Shown one piece after another: positions 17,891 to 25,862 of a stretch of DNA of 64,000 nucleotides. Below the pieces are notes generated by a model. That model saw only the letters and a list, made by a program, of their open reading frames with translations, was not told the DNA's origin and ran no database searches. This DNA comes from Pantoea cypripedii. GTDB taxonomy: Bacteria > Pseudomonadota > Gammaproteobacteria > Enterobacterales > Enterobacteriaceae. Both the position numbers and the translations under genes were made by a program. Every line of letters starts with the position of its first letter. Position 1 is the stretch's first letter. The DNA is taken from contig NZ_MLJI01000003.1 of assembly GCF_002095535.1 (NCBI RefSeq), positions 124,001 through 188,000 on the forward strand. Direction: 5' to 3'.

Positions 17891-18245
17891 AATATTCCCG
17901 GATTGATGATGTGTTTGCCCACCTGGCTTGAGCAGTGGTCGATGATATAAACCAGTGTATTATCTCCAAACAGTAAAACTGCATTCTGAAATATGACTGA
18001 AGAGGTAATGATAAAACCGTGATCCAGCTGATGCGTTCACCGACAAACATCTCTGGCGCATTCCCTATAGGCTGAAATCTGCGGTATTAAGGAAAAATTA
18101 ACGCCGTATGAAGAATTTTCTAACCCTTTAAATAATATAAGATTTTACTCTGGATGAATGTTGTTTATTCGCTGGTGGGAAGGCAGGGCACATGTTATTT
18201 AATCTGAGTGTCGTGCTTAAACTCACCTGCATTCCGGAGATAAAA
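17891..18245. other. Intergenic region upstream of effector array and binding protein
   Basis: About 355 AT-rich bases between divergent genes. It must hold the promoter of the effector array on the minus strand and that of the amino-acid binding protein on the plus strand. I found no sigma-54 element, HrpL box or convincing operator. Confidence 0.5.
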
Positions 18246-19016
18246 ATGAAAAAGAGCTTATCCCTCGCGTTACTGCTTTCGCTTACTGCCTTTACCCAGG
18301 TAGCACTGGCGCAGCAAACCCTGCGTTTTGGTGTCGATCCCACTTTCCCGCCGTTTGAATCCAAGGCGGCTGATGGTTCGTTGCAGGGTTTTGATATCGA
18401 TCTGGGTAACGCTATCTGTGCCCAGGCAAAAGTGAAATGCCAGTGGGTGGAAATGGGTTTTGACAGCAGCATTCCCGCCCTGCAGGCGAAGAAGTTTGAT
18501 GCCATCCTGTCCGCCATGTCGATGACCGATAAGCGCCGTCAGCAGGTGGCTTTTAGCGATATGCTTTATAACACCCCAAGTGCGTTGCTGGCCCCCTCAG
18601 CCAGCAAGCTGACGACCGACATTGCCTCCCTGCGCGGGAAAACTATCGGCGTAGCACAGGGCACCATCCAGGAAACCTACGCCAAAACCAAATGGGCACC
18701 GGAAGGGGTCAACGTGGTCTCTTATCCCAATCAGATGGAGGTTTATCCTGATCTGCTGGCCGGTCGTCTTGATGGCAGCCTGAGCAATGCCGTCTCAGCC
18801 GAACAGGGTTTCCTGACCAAACCGGAAGGCAAGGACTACGCCATTAAAGGCACGCTGGTCGATAAAAAGATTTTTGGCGATGGTGTGGGTATCGCGTTGC
18901 GTAAAGGGGATGAGGAAAACCTGAAGATGATTAACGCGGCGCTGGCGGAGATGCATAACAACGGCACCTATGATCAACTGACGAAAAAATACTTTAAATT
19001 TAAGGTTTATCCCTGA
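18246..19016 (+). CDS. Lysine/arginine/ornithine-type periplasmic binding protein
   Basis: A 256-residue solute-binding protein of family 3. A signal peptide ends TQVALAQQ (cleavage near residue 22), and the mature protein starts TLRFGVDPTFPPFESKAADGSLQGFDIDLGNAI, typical of ArgT/ArtJ/HisJ basic amino acid binders. ATG 18246 follows GGAGAT and starts the signal peptide; the upstream in-frame start is unlikely. No permease or ATPase accompanies it, so it probably shares an ABC core encoded elsewhere. The DUF2817 gene follows in the same direction after 37 bases. Confidence 0.87.
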   Translation: MKKSLSLALLLSLTAFTQVALAQQTLRFGVDPTFPPFESKAADGSLQGFDIDLGNAICAQAKVKCQWVEMGFDSSIPALQAKKFDAILSAMSMTDKRRQQVAFSDMLYNTPSALLAPSASKLTTDIASLRGKTIGVAQGTIQETYAKTKWAPEGVNVVSYPNQMEVYPDLLAGRLDGSLSNAVSAEQGFLTKPEGKDYAIKGTLVDKKIFGDGVGIALRKGDEENLKMINAALAEMHNNGTYDQLTKKYFKFKVYP

Positions 19017-19053
19017 TCACCCCGGCGTGATGATTGGCAGGAGTCTGAATAAT

Positions 19054-20127
19054 ATGTCATTACCCCAATACAGCGTTCAGCGTGCGCGCTTTCTGGCGAC
19101 TGCGGAGAGCAAAGGTGCGGTGATTACGTCTTACCCACATCCTCTGCCTGGCCCGCAGGGGGAAAAGCTTTATACGGATGTGGCGCGGTTAGGGCCGGTT
19201 GCCGCATCACGTCTGATGCTGGTGGTTTCCGGCACTCACGGTGTTGAAGGCTACTATGGCTCGGATTGCCAGATTGCCTGGCTCGATATGCTGGATGAAA
19301 AGGCGTTGCCTGCTGACACCGCAGTGCTGCTGATTCATCTGCTCAATCCCTGGGGAGCGGCCCATCTGCGGCGCGTCAACGAAGACAATATCGACCTCAA
19401 CCGTAATTTTATCGATTTCAGCCAGCCGGTCCCTGCCAACCCGGATTATGCAAACTGGCACGGTATTTATCATGGTGACCGTAACAGCGCCGATCGGCAA
19501 TTGGCTGAAGCGCTCGGGAACGTTGGCTGGCAGGCGCTAAAACGCGTGGTGGAAGCAGGGCAGTACGCTGCTGACGAAGGCTTTTTCTTTGGTGGTCACC
19601 AGCCGTCCTGGTCCTATCACACCATGGCGGCGATCATCGACCAGCATCTGCGGACGGCGAAAATCATCATCAGCTTTGACCTGCATACCGGTGCCGGGGC
19701 GTGGGGGCATCCGATGCTGTTGTCGATTGCGCAGCAGCGTTATGCCGCGCATGACTGGGGTAAGGCAATTTACGGTGAATGGCTGACGTTGTTGTTTACC
19801 GGGGCCGGACGTGACAGCGCAACGGGCGTCACCGCCACGGCGACGGGGTATCTGTCGCAATACCTGCTGACTGCGCTCGCCGACACGCGGATTTTGCCGC
19901 TGGTGGTGGAATGCGGGACATACCCGGGGGAAGAAATGCATCAACGGGTACGGGAAGATCACTGGTTGCATCTCTATGGCGAACCCGCCAGTGCGGCAGG
20001 CCAGGCGATCAAGCAACAACTGGTGGAGGGATTCTGGCCCAGCGATGCGGACTGGCGTGCGTTAGTGGCTTTCCGCACGCAGCAAATCTTTCTGCGCGGC
20101 TGGCGTGCCCTGGCGGACACGCCCTGA
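19054..20127 (+). CDS. DUF2817 protein, M14-like zinc carboxypeptidase/deacylase fold
   Basis: A 357-residue protein. Zinc-ligand motifs of the M14 fold are visible: VSGTHGVEGYYGSD (HxxE, near residue 60), SFDLHTGAG (His, near 215) and a possible catalytic glutamate in VVECGTYPGEE (near 285). Family members are annotated as carboxypeptidase- or aspartoacylase-like but mostly uncharacterised. ATG 19054 is chosen with AGGAG ten bases upstream; GTG 19027 has no ribosome site. There is no signal peptide, so it is probably cytoplasmic. Position behind an amino-acid binding protein suggests processing of an imported amino acid derivative or small peptide. Confidence 0.8.
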   Translation: MSLPQYSVQRARFLATAESKGAVITSYPHPLPGPQGEKLYTDVARLGPVAASRLMLVVSGTHGVEGYYGSDCQIAWLDMLDEKALPADTAVLLIHLLNPWGAAHLRRVNEDNIDLNRNFIDFSQPVPANPDYANWHGIYHGDRNSADRQLAEALGNVGWQALKRVVEAGQYAADEGFFFGGHQPSWSYHTMAAIIDQHLRTAKIIISFDLHTGAGAWGHPMLLSIAQQRYAAHDWGKAIYGEWLTLLFTGAGRDSATGVTATATGYLSQYLLTALADTRILPLVVECGTYPGEEMHQRVREDHWLHLYGEPASAAGQAIKQQLVEGFWPSDADWRALVAFRTQQIFLRGWRALADTP

Positions 20128-20129
20128 TT

Positions 20130-20903
20130 TCACAGCCTGCCGTAGAATGTCATACGCGCTGTTTCTGATAACGCAATGCCGGGCTGAGTATTGTAAGCCA
20201 GCACCGCCAGCATCCGGGTGACTTCCCCTTCGGTCGGGGTCACGCGGTGCAGGGAGTTACGCCCACGGAACAGCACCAAATCACCGGCATCAATCGCCAG
20301 CGCTTCCACCGGCTGGCGTTCATCCAGCACCGCCTCGACACCCGCAAAGTTCATCTCACCGGCGTCGGCATCCCGCAGATCCGTCACGTACTGAAACACG
20401 CCGCCCGCCAGCGGTTTTTGTACCAATAAGGTGATGGCAAAAGAGGAGTTGTCGAAGTGCCAGCCCAGCTCCTGGCCGTGAGGCGCGTAATGCAGGTTAA
20501 TGGAGGAAAGGGGGTCAGCGTAGGGGTAGAGCGCTTCTTCACCCAGTACCTCGCACAGGAAACTTTTGAACAGGGCATCGTTATAAAGCTGACGCAGCGG
20601 TGATTCGGCAGCGATGGCATCATCGGTGATACAACCTTTGGTACTGATCACATCACGATTACGCGGGTGTTCAGGACTGAACGCTTCATCAGGCTTCATC
20701 AGATAAACATTATGTTTGCTGAGGGTGTGATACGCCAGATGGCGTTGCGCATGGCCTTCTTCGATGATTGCCTGTAAGGCTGCGGGTTGTAAAAATTGAC
20801 GCAGTACCAGTGCGCCAGATTGGTTTAATTGCTCACGACAGCGTTGACGCCAGTCATGATCGGCCAGCGGATGCAGATCGAGACGAACAAGGGAGCCAGA
20901 CAT
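20130..20903 (-). CDS. 2-oxoglutarate/Fe(II) dioxygenase, HalD/BesD-like fold
   Basis: A 257-residue non-haem iron oxygenase. The facial triad is seen as GWHFDNSSF (HxD, near residue 150) and a distal SLHRVTP histidine (near 218), with TRM providing the probable 2-oxoglutarate arginine. It resembles the HalD/BesD group acting on free amino acids. Because Asp is present rather than Gly, hydroxylation and not halogenation is expected. ATG 20903 is preferred with GAGA upstream. It is divergent from a LysR gene across a 99-bp region containing nested inverted repeats. The neighbouring basic-amino-acid binding protein makes lysine, arginine or ornithine a reasonable guess. Confidence 0.78.
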   Translation of the reverse strand: MSGSLVRLDLHPLADHDWRQRCREQLNQSGALVLRQFLQPAALQAIIEEGHAQRHLAYHTLSKHNVYLMKPDEAFSPEHPRNRDVISTKGCITDDAIAAESPLRQLYNDALFKSFLCEVLGEEALYPYADPLSSINLHYAPHGQELGWHFDNSSFAITLLVQKPLAGGVFQYVTDLRDADAGEMNFAGVEAVLDERQPVEALAIDAGDLVLFRGRNSLHRVTPTEGEVTRMLAVLAYNTQPGIALSETARMTFYGRL

Positions 20904-20923
20904 AGCAACAATTCTCATGATTA

Positions 20924-20955
20924 GCAGGTGTGATGTTACTCTAACTGTCACCTGC
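20924..20955. promoter_or_regulatory. Nested inverted repeats in dioxygenase/LysR divergent promoter
   Basis: Outer arms GCAGGTG (20924-20930) and CACCTGC (20949-20955) enclose an inner GTTA-CTC-TAAC repeat (20935-20945). The symmetric layout between divergent genes is a plausible LysR binding region. Confidence 0.45.
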
Positions 20956-21002
20956 AAAGCTGTGTAACGATAAATACTTAATACCCTGATAAGGAAGACT
21001 TA

Positions 21003-21911
21003 ATGCCTGCCCAATCACCGCGCTTGCCAAAAATCAGTGTTATCCAGTCATTTAAAGTGGCCGCTGAACTGGGCAGCCTGGCAAAAGCGGCTGCCCAGCT
21101 GGCGTTAACTCCGGCTGCGGTCAGCCAGCAAATTCGCCAGCTGGAAGAGCAACTGGGTAGCGCCCTGTTTTTGCGCACGCAAACCGGTGTGATGCTGACC
21201 GAAACCGGGAAGGAATATCTGCGCTATGTCACCGAAGCCTTTGATATTTTGCACCTCGGTCAGCAAAACATTCGCCATGCGGCCAGCGCCCCCAGGTTAA
21301 CGGTGTATGCACTACCGGCGCTGGCGTCGAAATGGCTGTTGCCACAGCTGGCGAGCTGGCGCGCCCATTGCCCGGATATCGATCTGTCGTTACATGGCAC
21401 CCATGCCCAGGTGGATTTCACCGCCATGCCGGCCGATTTTGTTATCTGCTTTGGCGAGGATCGTTATCCGCAGCTTGATAAGCAGTGGCTGTTTCATGAT
21501 GAGGTGCTGCCGGTCGCCAGCCCGGCGTTATTACAGCGCTTTGCACCCGAAGAAATCTTCAGCCATGCGCCTTTAATCCATCTCGACTGGGGTAACGAAG
21601 GGCGTTTCCTGCCTGACTGGCGCAGCTGGTTTCAGGCCAAAGGCATGGACGAACCGCTGCCGCAACCCGCATTCAGTTTCAATCTGACCTCACTGGCGAT
21701 TGATGCCGCAGTGGCCGGAGCCGGATTGCTGTTGGGGCAGCGGCGGCTGATCGCGCCGGAGCTGGCGCGTGGCGAGCTGGTGGTAATTGACGAACTCTGC
21801 CTGCCCCTCAGCAAACCTTATTTTCTGGCCTGGCCACAGCGCACCCTGAGCCAGCCAGGCAGTGAAGCGATGATTCACTGGCTACGTGAGTTGGGAGCGG
21901 GCTGCCAATAG
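21003..21911 (+). CDS. LysR family regulator (GcvA-like)
   Basis: A 302-residue LysR protein of the GcvA/AmpR-type branch: PKISVIQSFKVAAELGSLAKAAAQLALTPAAVSQQIRQLEEQLG in the N-terminal helix-turn-helix and a periplasmic-binding-like effector domain after residue 95. It is divergent from the 2OG dioxygenase, whose promoter region carries nested inverted repeats, so it most likely controls that gene and itself. The effector is probably the dioxygenase substrate or a related amino acid (inference). Confidence 0.92.
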   Translation: MPAQSPRLPKISVIQSFKVAAELGSLAKAAAQLALTPAAVSQQIRQLEEQLGSALFLRTQTGVMLTETGKEYLRYVTEAFDILHLGQQNIRHAASAPRLTVYALPALASKWLLPQLASWRAHCPDIDLSLHGTHAQVDFTAMPADFVICFGEDRYPQLDKQWLFHDEVLPVASPALLQRFAPEEIFSHAPLIHLDWGNEGRFLPDWRSWFQAKGMDEPLPQPAFSFNLTSLAIDAAVAGAGLLLGQRRLIAPELARGELVVIDELCLPLSKPYFLAWPQRTLSQPGSEAMIHWLRELGAGCQ

Positions 21912-21975
21912 TTGGTGGCTGTTATCTGGCCTGATATAGTTTGTTTCTTTTCTGTTGCGTCAGCCAGGAGCCGTT

Positions 21976-22851
21976 ATGCCAGCCAAAATCGCCAATGCCA
22001 GCAGCCAGGACTGGGTCGATTTTCGCCGCGATGACGAAACTGGCATCGAAAGCGTCAATGCCCATTTTTGCGGGCATGCTTACGATCCCCACGATCATGA
22101 TGAGTTGCTGGTGGGGGTGACGCAGCAGGGTTTGCAGCGCTTTAATTGCCACCGTGCGCTGCATACCAGCACGCCGGGGCGGTCGATTCTGATTGAACCG
22201 GGTGCGGTGCATGATGGTCATGCCCCGGATACCGAAGGCTTCACTTATGTGATGCTTTACCTGCCACAAACGTGGGTGGCACAGATGATGCAGCGGCGTG
22301 GTCTGGGTGATATCGCCAACATCGAAGCGGCTTTTCGCTCGACCCTTAACGACGACGCGCTGCTCGCCAGTGCGATTCAGCAGGCATGGTACGCGGTGCA
22401 TCATGGCGAAGGGCGGCTGGCGCGAGACCAGAGCCTTGATCATCTGCTGACCATGTTGTCACGTCATCTTGATCCCCGTCCGGGGATGCAGCGAACTGAG
22501 ACATTGGCACCGATGCAGTTGCTGCGTGATTATCTGCATGATTTTATGGCGGAAGATATCGGCCTCGAGGAGCTGTCGCGGTTATCGGGCATCGATCGTT
22601 TCCGCCTGACGCGTCAGTTCAAAAAAGCCTTTGGACAGTCTCCCCATGCCTATCTGGTGCGCTTACGGCTGCGTAGCGCACGTAATTTGCTGGCGCAGGG
22701 CATTGAACCTGCCCAGGTTGCCTCGCAGGTGGGTTTTTCTGACCAGAGCCACCTTGGCCGCTGGTTCCAGCGTGCTTATCGCATGACACCCGCTTCTTAT
22801 CAGCGTCAGTGCACAAACGTTCCAGACCGCCTGCCACTCTCTTGCTTATGA
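21976..22851 (+). CDS. AraC family transcriptional regulator
   Basis: A 291-residue AraC/XylS protein with an N-terminal cupin-like ligand domain (HAYDPHDHDELLVGVTQQG near residue 35) and two helix-turn-helix motifs at about 195-285 (LEELSRLSGIDRFRLTRQFKKAFG and QVASQVGFSDQSHLGRWFQRAY). ATG 21976 follows CCAGGAGCC, so the upstream in-frame start is not needed. A DUF2000 gene follows in the same direction after 33 bases, probably in one transcript. LysE-type exporter genes often accompany this AraC group, but none is here. Confidence 0.9.
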   Translation: MPAKIANASSQDWVDFRRDDETGIESVNAHFCGHAYDPHDHDELLVGVTQQGLQRFNCHRALHTSTPGRSILIEPGAVHDGHAPDTEGFTYVMLYLPQTWVAQMMQRRGLGDIANIEAAFRSTLNDDALLASAIQQAWYAVHHGEGRLARDQSLDHLLTMLSRHLDPRPGMQRTETLAPMQLLRDYLHDFMAEDIGLEELSRLSGIDRFRLTRQFKKAFGQSPHAYLVRLRLRSARNLLAQGIEPAQVASQVGFSDQSHLGRWFQRAYRMTPASYQRQCTNVPDRLPLSCL

Positions 22852-22884
22852 TAGGGTTTTGACCCGAACGGAGAGTTGTTGCAG

Positions 22885-23292
22885 ATGTTTGATACTAAAA
22901 TCGCCCTGATCGTACGTGATGATTTGGCTACCTGGCAGCGGCTGAATGTAGTGGCCTTTCTTGCCACCGGCATTGCCTCGGCAGCGCCAGAAATGATGGG
23001 CGAACCTTATATTGATGCTCGCGGACATCATTACGGCAATATGGCCGGACAACCGATGTTGGTATTTTCCGGGGATCTGCCGGGCCTGCAACGTGCCCAT
23101 CGTCAGGGACTGGAGCGCGAACTGACCATCATCCCCTATGTTCACGCTATGTTTTCCACGGGTCATGATGCGGCGAATCGCGAAGTCTTCCTCGCGGAGG
23201 ATGCCGATAACCTGAATCTGGTGGGCATCGCGCTACGTGGTCCGAAGAAAGCGGTTGATAAAGCCATCAAGGGCTTGTCATTGCATGGTTAA
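22885..23292 (+). CDS. DUF2000 domain protein
   Basis: A 135-residue cytoplasmic protein beginning MFDTKIALIVRDDLATWQRLNVVAFLATGIA, the typical DUF2000 opening. The fold resembles peptidyl-tRNA hydrolase 2, but its function is unknown. ATG 22885 follows GGAGAG; an upstream TTG pair is less likely. It is probably translated from the same transcript as the AraC gene before it. Confidence 0.85.
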   Translation: MFDTKIALIVRDDLATWQRLNVVAFLATGIASAAPEMMGEPYIDARGHHYGNMAGQPMLVFSGDLPGLQRAHRQGLERELTIIPYVHAMFSTGHDAANREVFLAEDADNLNLVGIALRGPKKAVDKAIKGLSLHG

Positions 23293-23902
23293 TATTTCTA
23301 TTTTTTGAAAAATTATATTAAGTAATAGATATGTTGCGCTGCCCAAATAATGGGCAGCGTTCTATCAGTTTATTGACAGTTTTTTAAGTCAGCATTTTGC
23401 TGCCTGCAACATAACAGTATGATTTAACTACATCGGCTCAGCATACGTTTTCTCTCCATAAGGGCATTACATCGAATTCTCTTACCAGTTTATCGCTTGA
23501 ATCATTATGAAAAATGATAATTCAGGGCCTATGGAAATCAATATGAAAAAGTAAAAATATTTTTTTAGCTTAAAAATCATGACATTAAATTTTTACTCTT
23601 AACTCAAATTCATAAGATTTTTTACATTATTTTCTGTTAAAAAATATATCCACAATATGGGTTTTAAATAGCTCGCCCTATGAAATAATAGAAATTATTC
23701 GTAATCCTTCCTTGCTGAAATTTCCAGAAAAAATCTGAATACCACATGCTAATCATTTAAATATTCCCTTGCGCAAGTCTGGTAAGGGTATTTGCACAAT
23801 AAAAAAATACGATGATAATAAGTTCGTTCCGCTTCGGAACATCGTTGTAAATTGGCTTTAAATACAGATGTCATTATTAACTCATCCTGAAAGGAACAAC
23901 TT
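23293..23902. other. AT-rich intergenic region upstream of RhiA-like genes
   Basis: Some 610 bases of very AT-rich DNA without a plausible gene. A GCTGCCC/GGGCAGC hairpin (23338-23358) may end the DUF2000 transcript. A GTTCCG-CTT-CGGAAC hairpin (23826-23840) lies about 60 bases before the RhiA-like start and is probably in its leader. Sequence composition suggests acquired DNA and a target for H-NS-type silencing (inference). No lux-box-like palindrome was recognised. Confidence 0.5.
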
Positions 23903-24535
23903 ATGTCTTCCTATTCTCTCTCTGTATTAAATTCCAGCGGCGGTGCTGCGAATGTTGCAATTTACCAAACTTATCCAAATCTCATTTCCGGCTTGCCATT
24001 AGTCTGGCTGCTGCAAACCATCAATGATGGCAATACGAATACCTACAACTGGACCATTGACTGGGCGTTAAACTGGGGTACTTCGGCACAGCCTATAGCG
24101 CCTGGCGTGCAATGGAGTTCTGGTGGGCCAATGCAAAATATGAATCCGACTGCCTCGGGTGGAAATAATGCCATGGGTGTGACGTATTCAAATGGGCAAT
24201 TCCAGACTCAGCCCCCGGCATTCAACAATGCCAGCGTGGCCAGCGGCAGTATGCTGGTGACAACCGATGCAACATTTACCGTTGCACAATCAAAAGCCAT
24301 GAGCCTGGCCGTATATATGAATTCTCTGCCGGCCTTTGCAATGCAGGGTAAACCCAACGGCAATTTCCTGTTTGATACGCATCCAACCTATTGGATCTGC
24401 ACCACGGATTCCAAACAAGGTGTTGCCGTATCAGGAACTTATGTCAGCAGTCCGACGCAGTTTTCCTTCGCTGATGGCGTGACGTCGTTGAAATTTGAAC
24501 TTAATGAAACCTTGCAGTTTGTTCCTGTTTCCTGA
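23903..24535 (+). CDS. RhiA-like protein (first copy)
   Basis: A 210-residue protein starting MSSYSLSVLNSSGGAANVAIYQTYP, with NWTIDWALNWGTSAQPIAPGVQW near residue 50 and conserved PAFAMQGKPNGNFLFDTHPTYWI near 150. Layout and motifs recall RhiA of Rhizobium leguminosarum, an abundant rhizosphere-expressed protein under quorum-sensing control with no known activity. It has no signal peptide or membrane segment and looks beta-rich. A strong ribosome site (AAAGGAAC) precedes ATG 23903. A diverged second copy follows beyond a terminator. Homology is from memory of the family, so moderately sure. Confidence 0.7.
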   Translation: MSSYSLSVLNSSGGAANVAIYQTYPNLISGLPLVWLLQTINDGNTNTYNWTIDWALNWGTSAQPIAPGVQWSSGGPMQNMNPTASGGNNAMGVTYSNGQFQTQPPAFNNASVASGSMLVTTDATFTVAQSKAMSLAVYMNSLPAFAMQGKPNGNFLFDTHPTYWICTTDSKQGVAVSGTYVSSPTQFSFADGVTSLKFELNETLQFVPVS

Positions 24536-24583
24536 TATCGCCTTTTTTGTGGTAAAGAGTTTTTGCACAGCTAAAGATTAAGA

Positions 24584-24618
24584 AAGCCAATCTGCTGCTT
24601 TTTGGCAGATTGGCTTTT
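24584..24618 (+). terminator. Terminator between the two RhiA-like genes
   Basis: A perfect 12-bp stem AAGCCAATCTGC/GCAGATTGGCTT (24584-24595 with 24605-24616) with a 9-base loop runs into TTTT. The second copy starts only 34 bases further on, so it depends on read-through or on a promoter inside this short gap. Confidence 0.85.
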
Positions 24619-24651
24619 CAGGTGAGTTTTATTTTAGAAGGATATCCAATC

Positions 24652-25320
24652 GTGGCTTATTCTGTGCAGGTGATGAATAACAGCGGTGCAGCGCAATATA
24701 TAGCGATATTCCTTGCCGATGCATCGGGAGGAAATGAGTCCTCACTGGTCTGGATGGTGAATGGAGCAAATAATGGTGGGGGAGTATCTTTCAGCTGGGA
24801 CCCAACTGATTTTAGATTAGGTTGGGGGAGTACACCTCAGCCGCTGGATACCAATGTTCTTTTTACTACCGGGCAATCCCCTGTGGCGGTTTTTCCCTCC
24901 ACCGTGGGTGGATATAATGTCCTTCCGGTACAGCATAACCAGTATGGATTTTCCTCCGGCAATCCTTATAACAAAAATAGTATTTATAATAAGCTGGAAA
25001 TTATCACTGACAGCAGCTTCACCGTCTCGGATGCGAATAATATGGCGGTCGCACTTTATGTTGAACAATATCCAGCCTTAGCCATGCAAGGTGCGCCAAA
25101 TACGATTTATTATTTTGATGTTTCGCAAATATCATACTATCTAACGGTCACCGATTTCGCGCTGGGGGTAGCGCTGCCTCAGATGAGTAATTCATTAAAT
25201 AATCGTCGCTTTTCCGTTTCAGGTTCCAGCATGAGCACACCAGTTAAGATTGCCTTCGGACCGGGTAGTACCGACCTGAAATATATATTGAATGGAAATT
25301 TAAATTTCCAGCCAGTCTGA
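24652..25320 (+). CDS. RhiA-like protein (second, diverged copy)
   Basis: A 222-residue protein. GTG 24652 is preferred over the upstream ATG-type start because AGAAGGAT sits seven to ten bases before it and the N-terminus then reads AYSVQVMNNSGAAQYIAIF, aligning with YSLSVLNSSGGAANVAIY of the first copy. Shared landmarks are FRLGWGSTPQPLDTNVLF, YPALAMQGAPNTIYYFD and the C-terminal LKYILNGNLNFQPV (LKFELNETLQFVPV in the first copy). The copies are clearly paralogous but well diverged. No signal peptide is present. Confidence 0.7.
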   Translation: MAYSVQVMNNSGAAQYIAIFLADASGGNESSLVWMVNGANNGGGVSFSWDPTDFRLGWGSTPQPLDTNVLFTTGQSPVAVFPSTVGGYNVLPVQHNQYGFSSGNPYNKNSIYNKLEIITDSSFTVSDANNMAVALYVEQYPALAMQGAPNTIYYFDVSQISYYLTVTDFALGVALPQMSNSLNNRRFSVSGSSMSTPVKIAFGPGSTDLKYILNGNLNFQPV

Positions 25321-25417
25321 TCATCCATCACCAGGTCGTACCGAATCAAACGTTGTGATGTTGCAACAAACCGCTGCATTTATTGCAGATTTCTATCGAT
25401 GAAAAAGGACGTATCTC

Positions 25418-25807
25418 ATGCAAACAAAACGTATCTGCTACTACCTGACGACTGGCGTGATTCTGAGTGCATTTTCTGCTATATCGCTGCCAGCATTCGC
25501 CGTTGATCTGCCGTTCAGTGCCAATTGTACCAACTATTCGCAGATTCAGGTTACGGCACCTAATACCGGAATTACTTTCCGGAAAAACCCGAACAGTGCA
25601 GCCACCCGCGCGGCCACCGCCACAATTTTCGCTATTCACGGACTGCACAACATCACTATTCCGGCGAATGGCGTATCCTGTTTCTTTGCGGTGCAAGCAC
25701 CAAACACGGATAGCTATTGTTTCCAGGCGTCTAATAACGCGGCAGCCTTTACCAATATCAATGCGGTGGCTAACACCAATGTGGCTGGCGCGCCAAACTG
25801 CCAGTAG
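25418..25807 (+). CDS. Small secreted four-cysteine protein, unknown function
   Basis: A 129-residue protein with a clear signal peptide ending SLPAFA, cleaved before VDLPF near residue 29. The mature ~100-residue part carries four cysteines (ANCTN, VSCFF, SYCFQ and the terminal PNC), consistent with two disulfide bonds formed in the periplasm or outside. It is Asn/Thr/Ala-rich and beta-like. It starts about 100 bases after the second RhiA-like gene in the same direction. Rhizobial rhiA is also clustered with a gene for a small exported protein, so co-function is possible but speculative. Confidence 0.75.
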   Translation: MQTKRICYYLTTGVILSAFSAISLPAFAVDLPFSANCTNYSQIQVTAPNTGITFRKNPNSAATRAATATIFAIHGLHNITIPANGVSCFFAVQAPNTDSYCFQASNNAAAFTNINAVANTNVAGAPNCQ

Positions 25808-25862
25808 TCCGCAAAACATTGACCATTGCCGCCGTTGTGGCAATGGTCGATACACGACAATC

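Noticed and set aside
17891..18100. HrpL box upstream of the E3 ligase array
   Set aside because: No GGAACC-N15/16-CCAC-type arrangement on the minus strand; the region gave no match.
20130..20903. Halogenase call for the HalD/BesD-like protein
   Set aside because: The iron site reads HFD (HxD); carrier-free halogenases of this fold have Gly in place of Asp.
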